Shown: piece by piece, positions 50,385 to 57,610 of the stretch
How the letters are laid out: the number at the start of each line of letters is the position of its first letter
Position numbering within the stretch: position 1 is the first letter of the stretch
DNA from: Oscillospiraceae bacterium
Lineage (GTDB): Bacteria; Bacillota; Clostridia; Oscillospirales; Oscillospiraceae
Length of the DNA stretch: 57,610 bases
Direction of reading: 5' to 3'
Assembly: GCA_024404315.1 (NCBI GenBank)
Contig: JAKSQD010000008.1
Coordinates: forward strand, 1-57,610
The notes under the pieces: model-generated
Told to the model about the DNA's origin: nothing
Databases searched by the model: none
What the model saw: the letters and a program-made list of their open reading frames with translations, nothing else
Translations under genes and position numbers: made by a program

Positions 50385-50945
50385 TTACTGGTTCAAGGTG
50401 AGGCCATCTTTGAAGGCGTTACCCACCTTTTCGCCCAAGCAATGGTAGGCGTAGTTGACGGGATCAAAGGCGATGGGCTGGAGCTTTGCGGGGTCAATTT
50501 TTTCGTCAGTCAAGACAGATTCTTCGGCGCTGACGTTGACAATTTTGCCAACCACCCACTCGGTTTCCTTGTCAAAGCTCTCCAGTACGCATTCCAGCGT
50601 CATGGGCAGCTCATTGATGATGGGAGCATCTACAAATTCGCTCTTGGTGGCGTGGAAACCAGCTTTTTTGAATTTATCGGGCACTTTATTGGCGGAAACC
50701 ACACCGACATAATCTTCCGCCACCACATGAGCGGCATCGGCTGGGCTGACAGTAAATGCCTTCCGTGCCAGCAGGTTTTCTACGGTTTTGTGTTCGGCGG
50801 ATAGACAGAGCAGAATCTTGTCATAGTCACAGATGCAGCCCCAGGCGGCATTCATTGCGTCGGGCGTGCCGTTTTCGTCATAGGTGGCAATGATGAGCAC
50901 GGGCTGAGGATAGAGAAACGCCTTGGAACCAAAATTTTTACGCAT
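50385..50945 (-). CDS. Flavin reductase-like FMN-binding protein
   Basis: A 186-residue protein of the flavin reductase-like (DIM6/NTAB) family. PVLIIATYDENGTPDAMNAAWG at the start and LSAEHKTVENLLARKAFTV in the middle match the FMN-binding split barrel. It probably binds FMN and takes part in electron transfer; the partner is unknown. AGGAG precedes the ATG at 50945. It stands alone, downstream of a LacI-family gene. Confidence 0.82.
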   Translation of the reverse strand: MRKNFGSKAFLYPQPVLIIATYDENGTPDAMNAAWGCICDYDKILLCLSAEHKTVENLLARKAFTVSPADAAHVVAEDYVGVVSANKVPDKFKKAGFHATKSEFVDAPIINELPMTLECVLESFDKETEWVVGKIVNVSAEESVLTDEKIDPAKLQPIAFDPVNYAYHCLGEKVGNAFKDGLTLNQ

Positions 50946-50982
50946 TGTTCATTCTCCTTTGCTTATCCCTTTGGGAATATGG

Positions 50983-51969
50983 TTAGACCGAATCACGGTT
51001 CTTGATGGTGTAACCCAGCATGACCTGATGGACAGGACCTGGCTTGCCTTTGTTCTGAATCATCTCAATGAGGAGATTAGAGGCCTTTTCCCCGCTGGTT
51101 TTATAATAGAAATGTGCGGTGGTCAAACGAGGGGAAATGTATTCTCCCACCCAGTTGTCATCCATACCAATGACGCTGACATCCTGCGGAATCCGCTTTC
51201 CGGCATTGCGGAGCGCTTCCATTGCTCCAATGGCAATGCGGTCAGTGGCACAAATCAAACCGTTCAAATCTGGTTTCCGTTTCAAAAGCTGCTCTGTAGC
51301 GGCACGACCGCCTTCCACACTCAAAGAGCTGATTTCCACAGCAAGGGTCTCAGGGTCTAAGCCGTAATCTTTCATGGCCATCTGTACGCCGCTTTTGCGG
51401 TTTTGTCCCACGGCAATGTCCTGTTCTGTAATGCCGATATACCCCAGCTTGTTTCTATCCTTGGAGAGAACCAGATTGGTCAGTTCATAGGCAGCACCGA
51501 AATCGTCATGGTAGACACAGGGGATTTGACGGAACTGCTGACCCACCACTACAGTGGGAACATTAGAGCTGCGCAGAGCATCCTCTAATTGGGGGGTCAG
51601 AACAGATGCAAGGAGAATGATTCCTGCTACCTGTCGATTTTGGTACAGCTCCAAGTAGGACAGTTCCTTGGCGGGGTCGTTGGTGGTGTCGGCAAGGAGG
51701 GTCAGAAAACCGGCATCTGCCAGCGCAGGAGCAGCTCCTGTGGTAAAGCGGTTGACGGCATCCGAGTCGATTTTAGGCACAATGAGACCAATGTGGTCAG
51801 CGAATCCTACCTTTGCGACCTGGGAAGCAGCGTCGGGATGATAACCTGTTTCATCCATTGCGGCACGAATCCGCTCCTTTTTCTCCTTGCTAAGTGGACC
51901 ATCGTTGATGTAACGACTGATTGCAGCTGTAGAAACACCGGCAATCTGTGCCAGTTCTTTCATTGTCAT
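50983..51969 (-). CDS. LacI-family transcriptional repressor
   Basis: A 328-residue regulator: helix-turn-helix MKELAQIAGVSTAAISRYIN (3-22) with hinge region, then a sugar-binding periplasmic-like domain (VGFADHIGLIVPKIDSDAVN, VIGMDDNWVGEYISPRLTT). The residue after the hinge, ISRYINDGPLSKEKKERI, is typical of sucrose/fructose regulators. It is divergent from the PTS gene at 52322, whose palindrome AGTGAAACGGATTTCACT (52283-52300) is a strong candidate operator; an AGTGAAA half-site lies at its own start (51971-51977). Confidence 0.86.
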   Translation of the reverse strand: MTMKELAQIAGVSTAAISRYINDGPLSKEKKERIRAAMDETGYHPDAASQVAKVGFADHIGLIVPKIDSDAVNRFTTGAAPALADAGFLTLLADTTNDPAKELSYLELYQNRQVAGIILLASVLTPQLEDALRSSNVPTVVVGQQFRQIPCVYHDDFGAAYELTNLVLSKDRNKLGYIGITEQDIAVGQNRKSGVQMAMKDYGLDPETLAVEISSLSVEGGRAATEQLLKRKPDLNGLICATDRIAIGAMEALRNAGKRIPQDVSVIGMDDNWVGEYISPRLTTAHFYYKTSGEKASNLLIEMIQNKGKPGPVHQVMLGYTIKNRDSV

Positions 51970-52036
51970 AAGTGAAACACCCTTTTACATTTGTTTTTGC
52001 GAGTATAGCATAAAAAAGGAGAAATTTCAAGAGGCG

Positions 52037-52053
52037 GTTTCAACGATGAAAAC
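52037..52053. promoter_or_regulatory. Second LacI-type operator candidate
   Basis: GTTTCAACGATGAAAAC is an inverted repeat (TTTCA-ACGA-TGAAA) in the 352-base divergent region between the LacI gene and the PTS gene. Several further TTGAAA/GTTTCA half-sites lie around it. The promoters themselves could not be fixed. Confidence 0.4.
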
Positions 52054-52282
52054 TGACTGTGAAAACAAATTGAAAATAGATTGAAATCATTACACAGTTT
52101 TTGAAGAATGTGTTTCAAATCGTCGGAGATGCAAGGACTTGAATCCATGTCACATCAACATTTTTTCTTTATTTCTGACTGAACCGCTGTTTTTGGTTGA
52201 AATATACAAAAAACATAAATGAAATTTGTTTACAATACCATATAGACAATGTGTAATCTGTGTGATAATATTTCAAATCATA

Positions 52283-52300
52283 AGTGAAACGGATTTCACT
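52283..52300. promoter_or_regulatory. LacI-family operator before the PTS gene
   Basis: AGTGAAACGGATTTCACT is an 18-base inverted repeat with 7-base arms, directly between the promoter region and the ribosome site of the PTS gene. Binding of the divergent LacI-type protein here would block transcription. Confidence 0.65.
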
Positions 52301-52321
52301 ATAAAGAAAGGACATATGAAA

Positions 52322-54196
52322 ATGGATTACAGAAAATGTGCCCAAGAGATCTATGAGACCGTGGGCAAACGTGAAAATCTGGTCAGTGCCGCCCACTGTG
52401 CCACACGTCTCCGCCTTGTCACCAAGGACAATTCCAAGGTTGACATGAAGCATCTGGAGGACATCGAGGGTGTCAAGGGTGTGTTCTCCTCCAATGGTCA
52501 GCTCCAGATTATCATTGGCACCGGCACCGTCAACAAGGTCTATGACGAGTTCCTGTCTGTCTCTGGCATGAGCGCCGCTACCAAGGACGATGTAAAGGCA
52601 GCCGCCGCTGCTTCTCAGCCCCTGCCTCAGAGAATGGTTAAGGCTCTGGGCGACGTGTTCGTTCCCATCCTGCCCGCCATCGTTGCCGCAGGTCTGATGA
52701 TGGGTCTGGTCGAGGCTCTGGGTAAATTCTTCCCCGCATTCGCTTCCAGCGATATTTATAGCTGGATGGATCTGGTTTCTAATACCGCTATCGTTTATCT
52801 GCCCGTTCTGGTTGCTGTTTCTGCCGCTCGTGTCTTCGGCGGTAACATCTTCCTCGCCGGAACCATCGGTATGCTGCTGATGCACATGAACCTGATGTCC
52901 TCTTGGGCGGCTGCCGGTATGGCTGCTGAGGAGATTCCCACTTGGCACATTCTGTTCTTCAACATCCGTCAGGTCAACTATCAGGGTCACATCATCCCCA
53001 TTATCATCGCCATTTGGCTGATGTGCCAGCTGGAAAAGCGTCTGCATAAGATTGTCCCCGAGATGATTGACCTGTTTGTCACTCCTCTGGTCACGGTTTT
53101 CGTCACCGCTTTCCTCACCATGAGCATCATCGGCCCCGTCTTCATCGTGGTCGAGAACAATATCCTCACCGTGGTTAAGGCTCTGCTGGCTCTGCCTCTG
53201 GGCATCGGCTCCTTCGTCTGCGGCGCAATCTATCCCCTCACCGTTGTCTGCGGCATTCATCATATGTTCAACGTGCTGGAAGCTGGCATGATTGCTGAGA
53301 ACGGTATGAACGTCTGGCTGCCTGTTTCCTGCTCCGCTAACTTCGCCTCCTGCATGGCTTGCGTGGCTGTGTTCGTCAAGGCTAAGAACGTCAAAACCAA
53401 GTCCCTGGCTCTGCCTGCTGGTCTGTCCGCTTCTCTGGGTATCACCGAGCCTGCTATCTTCGGTATCAACCTGCGTTACGTCAAGCCTCTCGTCTCCTCC
53501 ATGATCGGCGGTGCATTTGGTGCTGCTTTTGGTTCTATCATCGGCGTGTATGGCTCCGCTTATGGCGTGACCGGCTTCCCCGGCTTCCTCATCACTACTC
53601 ACTGCACCCTTCAGTATACTCTGATGCTGGCTGTTGCCGGTGCTATCGCATTCGTTACCACCTACATCGTCTGGAAAGAAGAAACCCCCGACGCTTCCAA
53701 GGCTGCCACTCCTGCTGAGACTTCTGCTCCCGCCGTGGAAACCGAGCCTGCAACCGTTTACTGCCCCATCGAGGGCAATGTCATTGCTCGTGACACCATT
53801 CCTGATGCAACCTTCGCTTCCGGTGCTCTGGGTGACGGCGTTGGCATTGAGCCTGCAAGCGGTGTTGTGGTTGCTCCCTTCGACGGTGAAATCTCCACCG
53901 TTGCTGAGACCGGGCATGCAGTCGGCATCAGCTCCAACGATGGTATGGAAATGCTCATCCACGTCGGCATTGACACCGTTGCCATGAACGGAAAGGGCTT
54001 TGAGCCTCAGGTCAAGGAGGGTGACAGCGTGAAGGCTGGCCAGATCCTGCTGAAGTTCTCTATGGACGAAATCAAAAAGGCAGGTTATCCTACTACCACC
54101 GCTGTTCTGGTCTGCAACGCAGAGGATTATGAGGGCTTCCAGGTTCTCAAGACTGGTGCTTCCAAGCAGATGGACAAGCTGATGCTCTGCAAGTAA
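52322..54196 (+). CDS. PTS enzyme IIBCA, sucrose/beta-glucoside family
   Basis: A 624-residue fused PTS permease. EIIB (about 1-75) has its phospho-Cys in SAAHCATRLRLV (Cys26); EIIC (about 105-470) includes GHIIPIIIAIWLM and the ASLGITEPAIFGINLRYVKP loop characteristic of the sucrose/trehalose branch; a linker (480-510) joins EIIA of the glucose type (about 515-620; VVAPFDGEIS, AVGI, GMEMLIHVGIDTVAM with the phospho-His). ATG 52322 is nine bases after AAGGA, better than ATG 52316. No sucrose-6-phosphate hydrolase is in the window; a HAD phosphatase follows. Sucrose is the best guess, not certain. Confidence 0.87.
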   Translation: MDYRKCAQEIYETVGKRENLVSAAHCATRLRLVTKDNSKVDMKHLEDIEGVKGVFSSNGQLQIIIGTGTVNKVYDEFLSVSGMSAATKDDVKAAAAASQPLPQRMVKALGDVFVPILPAIVAAGLMMGLVEALGKFFPAFASSDIYSWMDLVSNTAIVYLPVLVAVSAARVFGGNIFLAGTIGMLLMHMNLMSSWAAAGMAAEEIPTWHILFFNIRQVNYQGHIIPIIIAIWLMCQLEKRLHKIVPEMIDLFVTPLVTVFVTAFLTMSIIGPVFIVVENNILTVVKALLALPLGIGSFVCGAIYPLTVVCGIHHMFNVLEAGMIAENGMNVWLPVSCSANFASCMACVAVFVKAKNVKTKSLALPAGLSASLGITEPAIFGINLRYVKPLVSSMIGGAFGAAFGSIIGVYGSAYGVTGFPGFLITTHCTLQYTLMLAVAGAIAFVTTYIVWKEETPDASKAATPAETSAPAVETEPATVYCPIEGNVIARDTIPDATFASGALGDGVGIEPASGVVVAPFDGEISTVAETGHAVGISSNDGMEMLIHVGIDTVAMNGKGFEPQVKEGDSVKAGQILLKFSMDEIKKAGYPTTTAVLVCNAEDYEGFQVLKTGASKQMDKLMLCK

Positions 54197-54333
54197 CTCG
54201 GTTTGTACATGGTTTCATAAAAAGAAAATCTGTGGTATCATAAGACCGATTACTGATTGATACGGGAACGGGATAGGAGTTTTTACAGGAAACTCCCATC
54301 TCGTTTTCCTTCATAAGAAACGAGGCGTAAACA

Positions 54334-55167
54334 ATGGGAAAATACCTGTTTTTTGATATAGACGGAACACTTTGTGAGCCGGGTCTGCCTGTATCGGAGT
54401 CTGTGGTTCAGGTTCTGCATCAGGTACAGAAAAACGGCCATAAAATATTTATCTCTACCGGTCGAAATCTTGCCAGCATCCAGAAGTTTGTGCTGGACAT
54501 TGGTTTTGACGGCATCATTGCCAGTGCAGGCGGATATGTCACCATTGGGGATACTGTCCTGGAGGACAAAAAAATGCCCCCATCCCTTCTCGCTCATGCA
54601 ATTCGGGTTTTTGAGCGGCACGGAATCAGCTATATGCTGGAAACGGCTGTGGGAACCTATGCAGATAAGAAAGCTCTGATGAGTGCGTGGTCAGACAATC
54701 TTTCCAAGGCAAACAGCGAGCTGCGGCGCATGATGACCCAGCTGCTGGAAGGTCTGGGAATGCTGCCCATGGAAGACTATCTGGGTCAATCCGTCTATAA
54801 AATTTGTTTCATCGGAAGGACGGAGGAATCCGTGCTGGCAGCGGTGAACGAGCTGGGAGAAGGCTTTGAGACCGTGGTGCAGGACAATCCTGTTCCCGAC
54901 CAGCCCAGAATCAACGGTGAAACCATGGCAAAGGGCGTGGACAAAGGTCTTGCGGTTCAGCAGGTCTGCAACTATTTCGGTGTCTCCATTGAGGACAGCA
55001 TTGCCTTTGGTGACTCTGGTAACGACCTTCCCATGCTGAAAGCCGCCGGAACGGCTGTTGTTATGGGAAATGCTGCTCCAAGCGTCAAAGCATTTGCAGA
55101 TGTGGTCTGTGAGAGCTGTGCAGAGGACGGCATCGCCCATGAATTGAAGCGAATGGGTCTGCTCTAA
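54334..55167 (+). CDS. Cof-type HAD-family phosphatase
   Basis: A 277-residue HAD-IIB phosphatase. Motif I FFDIDGTLCE has nucleophile Asp8 and Asp10; motif II is IFISTGRNLAS; the late IAFGDSGNDLPML supplies the Mg-binding aspartates, and a cap domain lies between. It could dephosphorylate a sugar phosphate. It lies 137 bases after the PTS gene with its own weak signals and may be co-transcribed. A terminator follows at 55190-55222. Confidence 0.85.
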   Translation: MGKYLFFDIDGTLCEPGLPVSESVVQVLHQVQKNGHKIFISTGRNLASIQKFVLDIGFDGIIASAGGYVTIGDTVLEDKKMPPSLLAHAIRVFERHGISYMLETAVGTYADKKALMSAWSDNLSKANSELRRMMTQLLEGLGMLPMEDYLGQSVYKICFIGRTEESVLAAVNELGEGFETVVQDNPVPDQPRINGETMAKGVDKGLAVQQVCNYFGVSIEDSIAFGDSGNDLPMLKAAGTAVVMGNAAPSVKAFADVVCESCAEDGIAHELKRMGLL

Positions 55168-55189
55168 CCCCAAAACACACAAACATTGG

Positions 55190-55222
55190 AACCTCCTGTT
55201 GGGTAACTGACAGGAGGTTTTT
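55190..55222 (+). terminator. Terminator of the HAD phosphatase gene
   Basis: AACCTCCTGT (55190-55199) pairs with ACAGGAGGTT (55210-55219), followed by more T. Confidence 0.85.
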
Positions 55223-55240
55223 CGTGCGATAGAGCAAAAG

Positions 55241-55267
55241 AAAAAGCCGGAATTGAACGCAATTCCG
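55241..55267 (-). terminator. Terminator of the nad operon
   Basis: On the minus strand CGGAATTG (55267-55260) pairs with CAATTCCG (55255-55248), then CTTTTTC follows. It lies just beyond nadA. Confidence 0.7.
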
Positions 55268-55301
55268 ACCCTTTCTGAGTAGGTTATGTATTTTGTCTGT
55301 G

Positions 55302-56219
55302 TTAGCCGCCCAGACGAATCATTTCATCAATGCAGCGGCGGGCGCCCTTCATCACATCATCAGGCAGCTCCATTTTTTCTCCGCCGATTCCACGCAGAAC
55401 GTTATATACGTCCATCAGCGTTGTGGCTTTCATGTTCATGCAGGTCAGCATGACGGAAAGAGGATAGAATTTCTTCTCAGGGCACTCAAACTGGAGGTGC
55501 TGGACGATGCTGTTTTCCGTGCCAATGATGAATTCTTTTGCGTCGGATTTTTTGGCATATGCCATGATTCCGGTGGTGGAACCGATGTAATCCGCATGAG
55601 CCGTCACCTCTGGGCGACACTCGGGATGAACCAGAAACAGAGCATCGGGATGAGCAGCCTTTGCTTTTTTCACGTCTGCTTCGGTCATAATAAAATGTCT
55701 GGGACAGCCGCCTCTGTAGAATGCAAACTCCTTCTCGGGAACCTGACTCTGCACATAATGACCCAGGTTAGGGTCAGGAATAAAGAGAATTTTATCAGCA
55801 TCCAGAGCTTTGCAGATCTGAACAGCAGAGGAAGAGGTCACACAAACGTCACAGGCGGTTTTCAGCTCAGAGGTGGTATTGATGTAGGCAACGACAGCAT
55901 GATCGGGGTGCTGTTCTTTTAAAATCTCCAAGGTCTCCAGATCAAGCTGCTCTGCCATGGGACAGCCCGCAATGGGATTTGCCAGATAAACCGTTTTTTC
56001 GGGAGAAAGAACCTTGCAGGTCTCAGCCATGAAACGCACGCCGCACATGATGATGTTCTGGTGGGGTGCTTTGCTTGCCTGGACACTCAATCCATAGGAA
56101 TCTCCGGTATAATCGGCGATCTCCAGAATCTCCTGTCCCTGATAAGCATGAGCAAGAATACAGAAGTCTTTTTCTTTTTTCAGGCGAAGAATTTCTTCCT
56201 GAATTTCACGAATGGTCAT
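55302..56219 (-). CDS. nadA: Quinolinate synthase
   Basis: A 305-residue 4Fe-4S enzyme that makes quinolinate from iminoaspartate and dihydroxyacetone phosphate. AHAYQGQEILEIADYTGDSY, the cysteines in MCGVRFMAETCKVLSP, HPECRPEV and MLTCMNMKATTL are in their expected places, and TGIMAYAKKS is conserved. It follows niaR by 14 bases, with GAGGAATG before the ATG. Order on the minus strand is nadC, niaR, nadA; nadB is not in this window. Confidence 0.93.
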   Translation of the reverse strand: MTIREIQEEILRLKKEKDFCILAHAYQGQEILEIADYTGDSYGLSVQASKAPHQNIIMCGVRFMAETCKVLSPEKTVYLANPIAGCPMAEQLDLETLEILKEQHPDHAVVAYINTTSELKTACDVCVTSSSAVQICKALDADKILFIPDPNLGHYVQSQVPEKEFAFYRGGCPRHFIMTEADVKKAKAAHPDALFLVHPECRPEVTAHADYIGSTTGIMAYAKKSDAKEFIIGTENSIVQHLQFECPEKKFYPLSVMLTCMNMKATTLMDVYNVLRGIGGEKMELPDDVMKGARRCIDEMIRLGG

Positions 56220-56233
56220 AGGTCATTCCTCTT

Positions 56234-56776
56234 TTAAAGTGATTTGTTCTCATCCAGCTCCCAAGGAAGAAGGGCAACAAGAAATCCGTTTTCCCGCAGC
56301 TTTTCCTCAATGCGGTCTAAGCGTTCTTCGCTGGAAGCTTCAACGAGATGATAGTGATAGCCGGATGTGACTGTTCCCAAGGGATCAGAGGCACTTTCTC
56401 CAATCGTTTGGATATATTCCTGTACATCCTGACGGGAACGGATATCCATCTCTGCCGTAATCCGGCCATAGACCCGGTGGCTGACACTGATGTTTTTGAC
56501 GGTTCCGCCATAATCTACGATCAGATTTAATTCCTTCTCCACCATTTCCTCTGTATGGCGAACCTTAAATTCTCTTGTGAAACTGCTCTCCTGCTGTATG
56601 ATATATCCTCGATTGGTGGAAATGATACCAGCGGTGGAGGCTCGGATCACAGCAAGATCCTGTACGATTACCTGACGGCTGACGTGAAAATGACTGGCAA
56701 GCTCCTTTGCAGCTACAGGAGCAGAAGCCCGACGCAGAATGGTCAGAATCTCAGCTCTACGCAGTGAAGTGTTCAC
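56234..56776 (-). CDS. niaR: Niacin-responsive repressor NiaR
   Basis: A 180-residue repressor of NAD synthesis genes. The N-terminal winged helix (AKELASHFHVSRQVIVQDL, about 23-41) is followed by a 3H domain, whose three conserved histidines are in VRHTEEMVEKEL, ISVSHRVYGR and SGYHYHLVEA; they bind nickel and niacin-type ligand. GTG start with AAAGGATG upstream. It is inside the nad operon, so self-regulation is likely. Confidence 0.88.
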   Translation of the reverse strand: MNTSLRRAEILTILRRASAPVAAKELASHFHVSRQVIVQDLAVIRASTAGIISTNRGYIIQQESSFTREFKVRHTEEMVEKELNLIVDYGGTVKNISVSHRVYGRITAEMDIRSRQDVQEYIQTIGESASDPLGTVTSGYHYHLVEASSEERLDRIEEKLRENGFLVALLPWELDENKSL

Positions 56777-56807
56777 AATGTATCATCCTTTTTCAATCAG
56801 TTTAAGA

Positions 56808-57610
56808 TCAGATAGCGTGAAGATTCTTCATGGAGATGTCCATGATGGGCGCAGAATGGGTCAGTGCGCCGCTGGAAACATAGTCAACACCCACCTCAGT
56901 GATGCGTGCGATGTTCTCTCGGGTCACATTGCCGGAACATTCCGTCTCGGCACGACCTGCAATGAAGTCCACTGCCTCCTTCATCTGATCGCTGGTCATA
57001 TTATCCAGCATGATGATGTCGGCACCGGCCTCGACAGCCTCCTTGACCTGCTCCATGGTCTCCACTTCGATCTCGATCTTGCGGACAAAGGGTGCGTATT
57101 CCTTTGCCATACGGATTGCGTTGGTGATGCTGCCGGCTGCTCCGATGTGGTTATCCTTCAGCAGAACACCGTCGGACAGGTTATAGCGATGGTTGCAGCC
57201 GCCACCCACACGAACAGCATACTTTTCAAAGATGCGGCAGTTGGGCGTGGTCTTGCGGGTATCCAGAAGGGTAGTTTTGGTTCCCTTCAGCAGCTGAGCG
57301 ACCTCATGGGTGTAGGTTGCAATACCGCTCATGCGCTGGAGATAGTTCAGAGCAACACGCTCGCCGGAGAGAAGAACACGAATGTCACCCGTCACCTTGG
57401 CGAGATACTGTCCCTTCTTCACCTCGTCGCCGTCCTTGCAGAAAAAATCCACATTGGTCTCAGCATCAAGAAGCTGGAACACACGGGCGTAGACCCCCAG
57501 ACCGGCAATGATACCGTCCTGCTTGCAAATCAGGTCAACCGTACCAAGCTGGGCATTGGGCATAACGGAATTGGTGGTGACATCCTCGCTGGTAATGTCC
57601 TCCTGCAAAG
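56808..57610 (-). CDS. nadC: Nicotinate-nucleotide pyrophosphorylase, N-terminus missing at the edge
   Basis: At least 267 residues of a type II phosphoribosyltransferase that turns quinolinate into nicotinate mononucleotide. EDITSEDVTTNSV at the left end, NYLQRMSGIATYTHEVA, TTLLDTRKTTPNCRIFEKYA, HRYNLSDGVLLKDNHIGAAG, IEIEVETMEQVKEAVEAGAD and SSGALTHSAPIMDISM are conserved. Reading continues open into the window edge, so the true start lies outside; a TTG at 57608 is not a credible start. It is upstream of niaR and nadA in one unit. Confidence 0.92.
   Translation of the reverse strand, partial: LQEDITSEDVTTNSVMPNAQLGTVDLICKQDGIIAGLGVYARVFQLLDAETNVDFFCKDGDEVKKGQYLAKVTGDIRVLLSGERVALNYLQRMSGIATYTHEVAQLLKGTKTTLLDTRKTTPNCRIFEKYAVRVGGGCNHRYNLSDGVLLKDNHIGAAGSITNAIRMAKEYAPFVRKIEIEVETMEQVKEAVEAGADIIMLDNMTSDQMKEAVDFIAGRAETECSGNVTRENIARITEVGVDYVSSGALTHSAPIMDISMKNLHAI

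Noticed and set aside
52169..53962. A 597-residue open frame opposite the sucrose-type PTS gene
   Set aside because: It is a codon-bias shadow: no ribosome site, no recognisable domain, and the sense strand is a clear PTS gene.

Overview
The window looks like a chromosomal segment of a spore-forming, Gram-positive anaerobe of class Clostridia, plausibly order Oscillospirales; this is inferred from gene content, not from a database match. The evidence is a sigma-G gene, a CwlD-type cortex amidase, CotJ spore-coat genes, a large PPi-type phosphofructokinase, a ferredoxin-like aldo/keto reductase, GGAGG-type ribosome sites before most genes, and many TTGNNN-17-TATAAT-like promoters. No rRNA, tRNA or CRISPR array was seen.

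Layout. 1-5.3 kb: the start of a lipoprotein gene, an acidic amino-acid symporter, an Mbeg1-like hydrolase and a repeat-rich membrane protein. 4.7-8.9 kb: a Crp/Fnr regulator divergent from leuC-leuD-PAS-leuB. 9-15 kb: an aminotransferase, a polar amino-acid ABC transporter whose binding protein and permease are fused, a small DUF4177-like protein and an M20 amidohydrolase. 15-18.5 kb: rhodanese, PPi-phosphofructokinase and, divergently, class II aldolase. 18.5-20.3 kb: a CadC-like ArsR sensor with an NhaC-family antiporter. 20.4-26.9 kb: a coiled-coil protein, a tyrosine recombinase, radA-cwlD, a fused CotJA-CotJB with CotJC, and sigG. 27-34 kb: NCS2 permease, aldo/keto reductase, nucleoside phosphorylase, Nudix, nitroreductase, a decayed metallo-beta-lactamase-fold gene and rsmA. 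34-40 kb: pseudouridine synthase/DUF1667, fabH, aroK-RHH-nnrE, tsaE-tsaB-upp. 40-44 kb: a fructose PTS operon. 44-47.4 kb: a minus-strand run of seven small or unusual membrane and cytosolic genes behind one promoter. 47.6-49.3 kb: two tandem SpoT-hydrolase-like HD proteins, the second lacking catalytic residues. 49.4-52 kb: a TrxB-like flavoprotein, a flavin reductase-like protein and a LacI regulator. 52.3-55.2 kb: a sucrose-family PTS permease and a HAD phosphatase. 55.3-57.6 kb: NAD synthesis (nadA, niaR, nadC), running off the right edge.

How they fit together. The carbohydrate genes (two PTS systems, PPi-phosphofructokinase, aldolase) suggest fermentative growth on sugars. Sporulation genes cluster around 24-27 kb, and a sigma-F-type promoter can be read before sigG. 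The leu operon seems to be under the divergent Crp/Fnr protein: one palindrome lies inside the regulator's own promoter and is centred at -41.5 of the proposed leu start. The best candidates for an undescribed system are the seven-gene minus-strand run at 44.0-47.3 kb and the adjacent active/degenerate HD pair at 47.6-49.3 kb. Smaller curiosities are relics of a short repeat that provides stop codons, a transporter gene without a standard start codon in its conserved frame, and several long inverted repeats in leaders.
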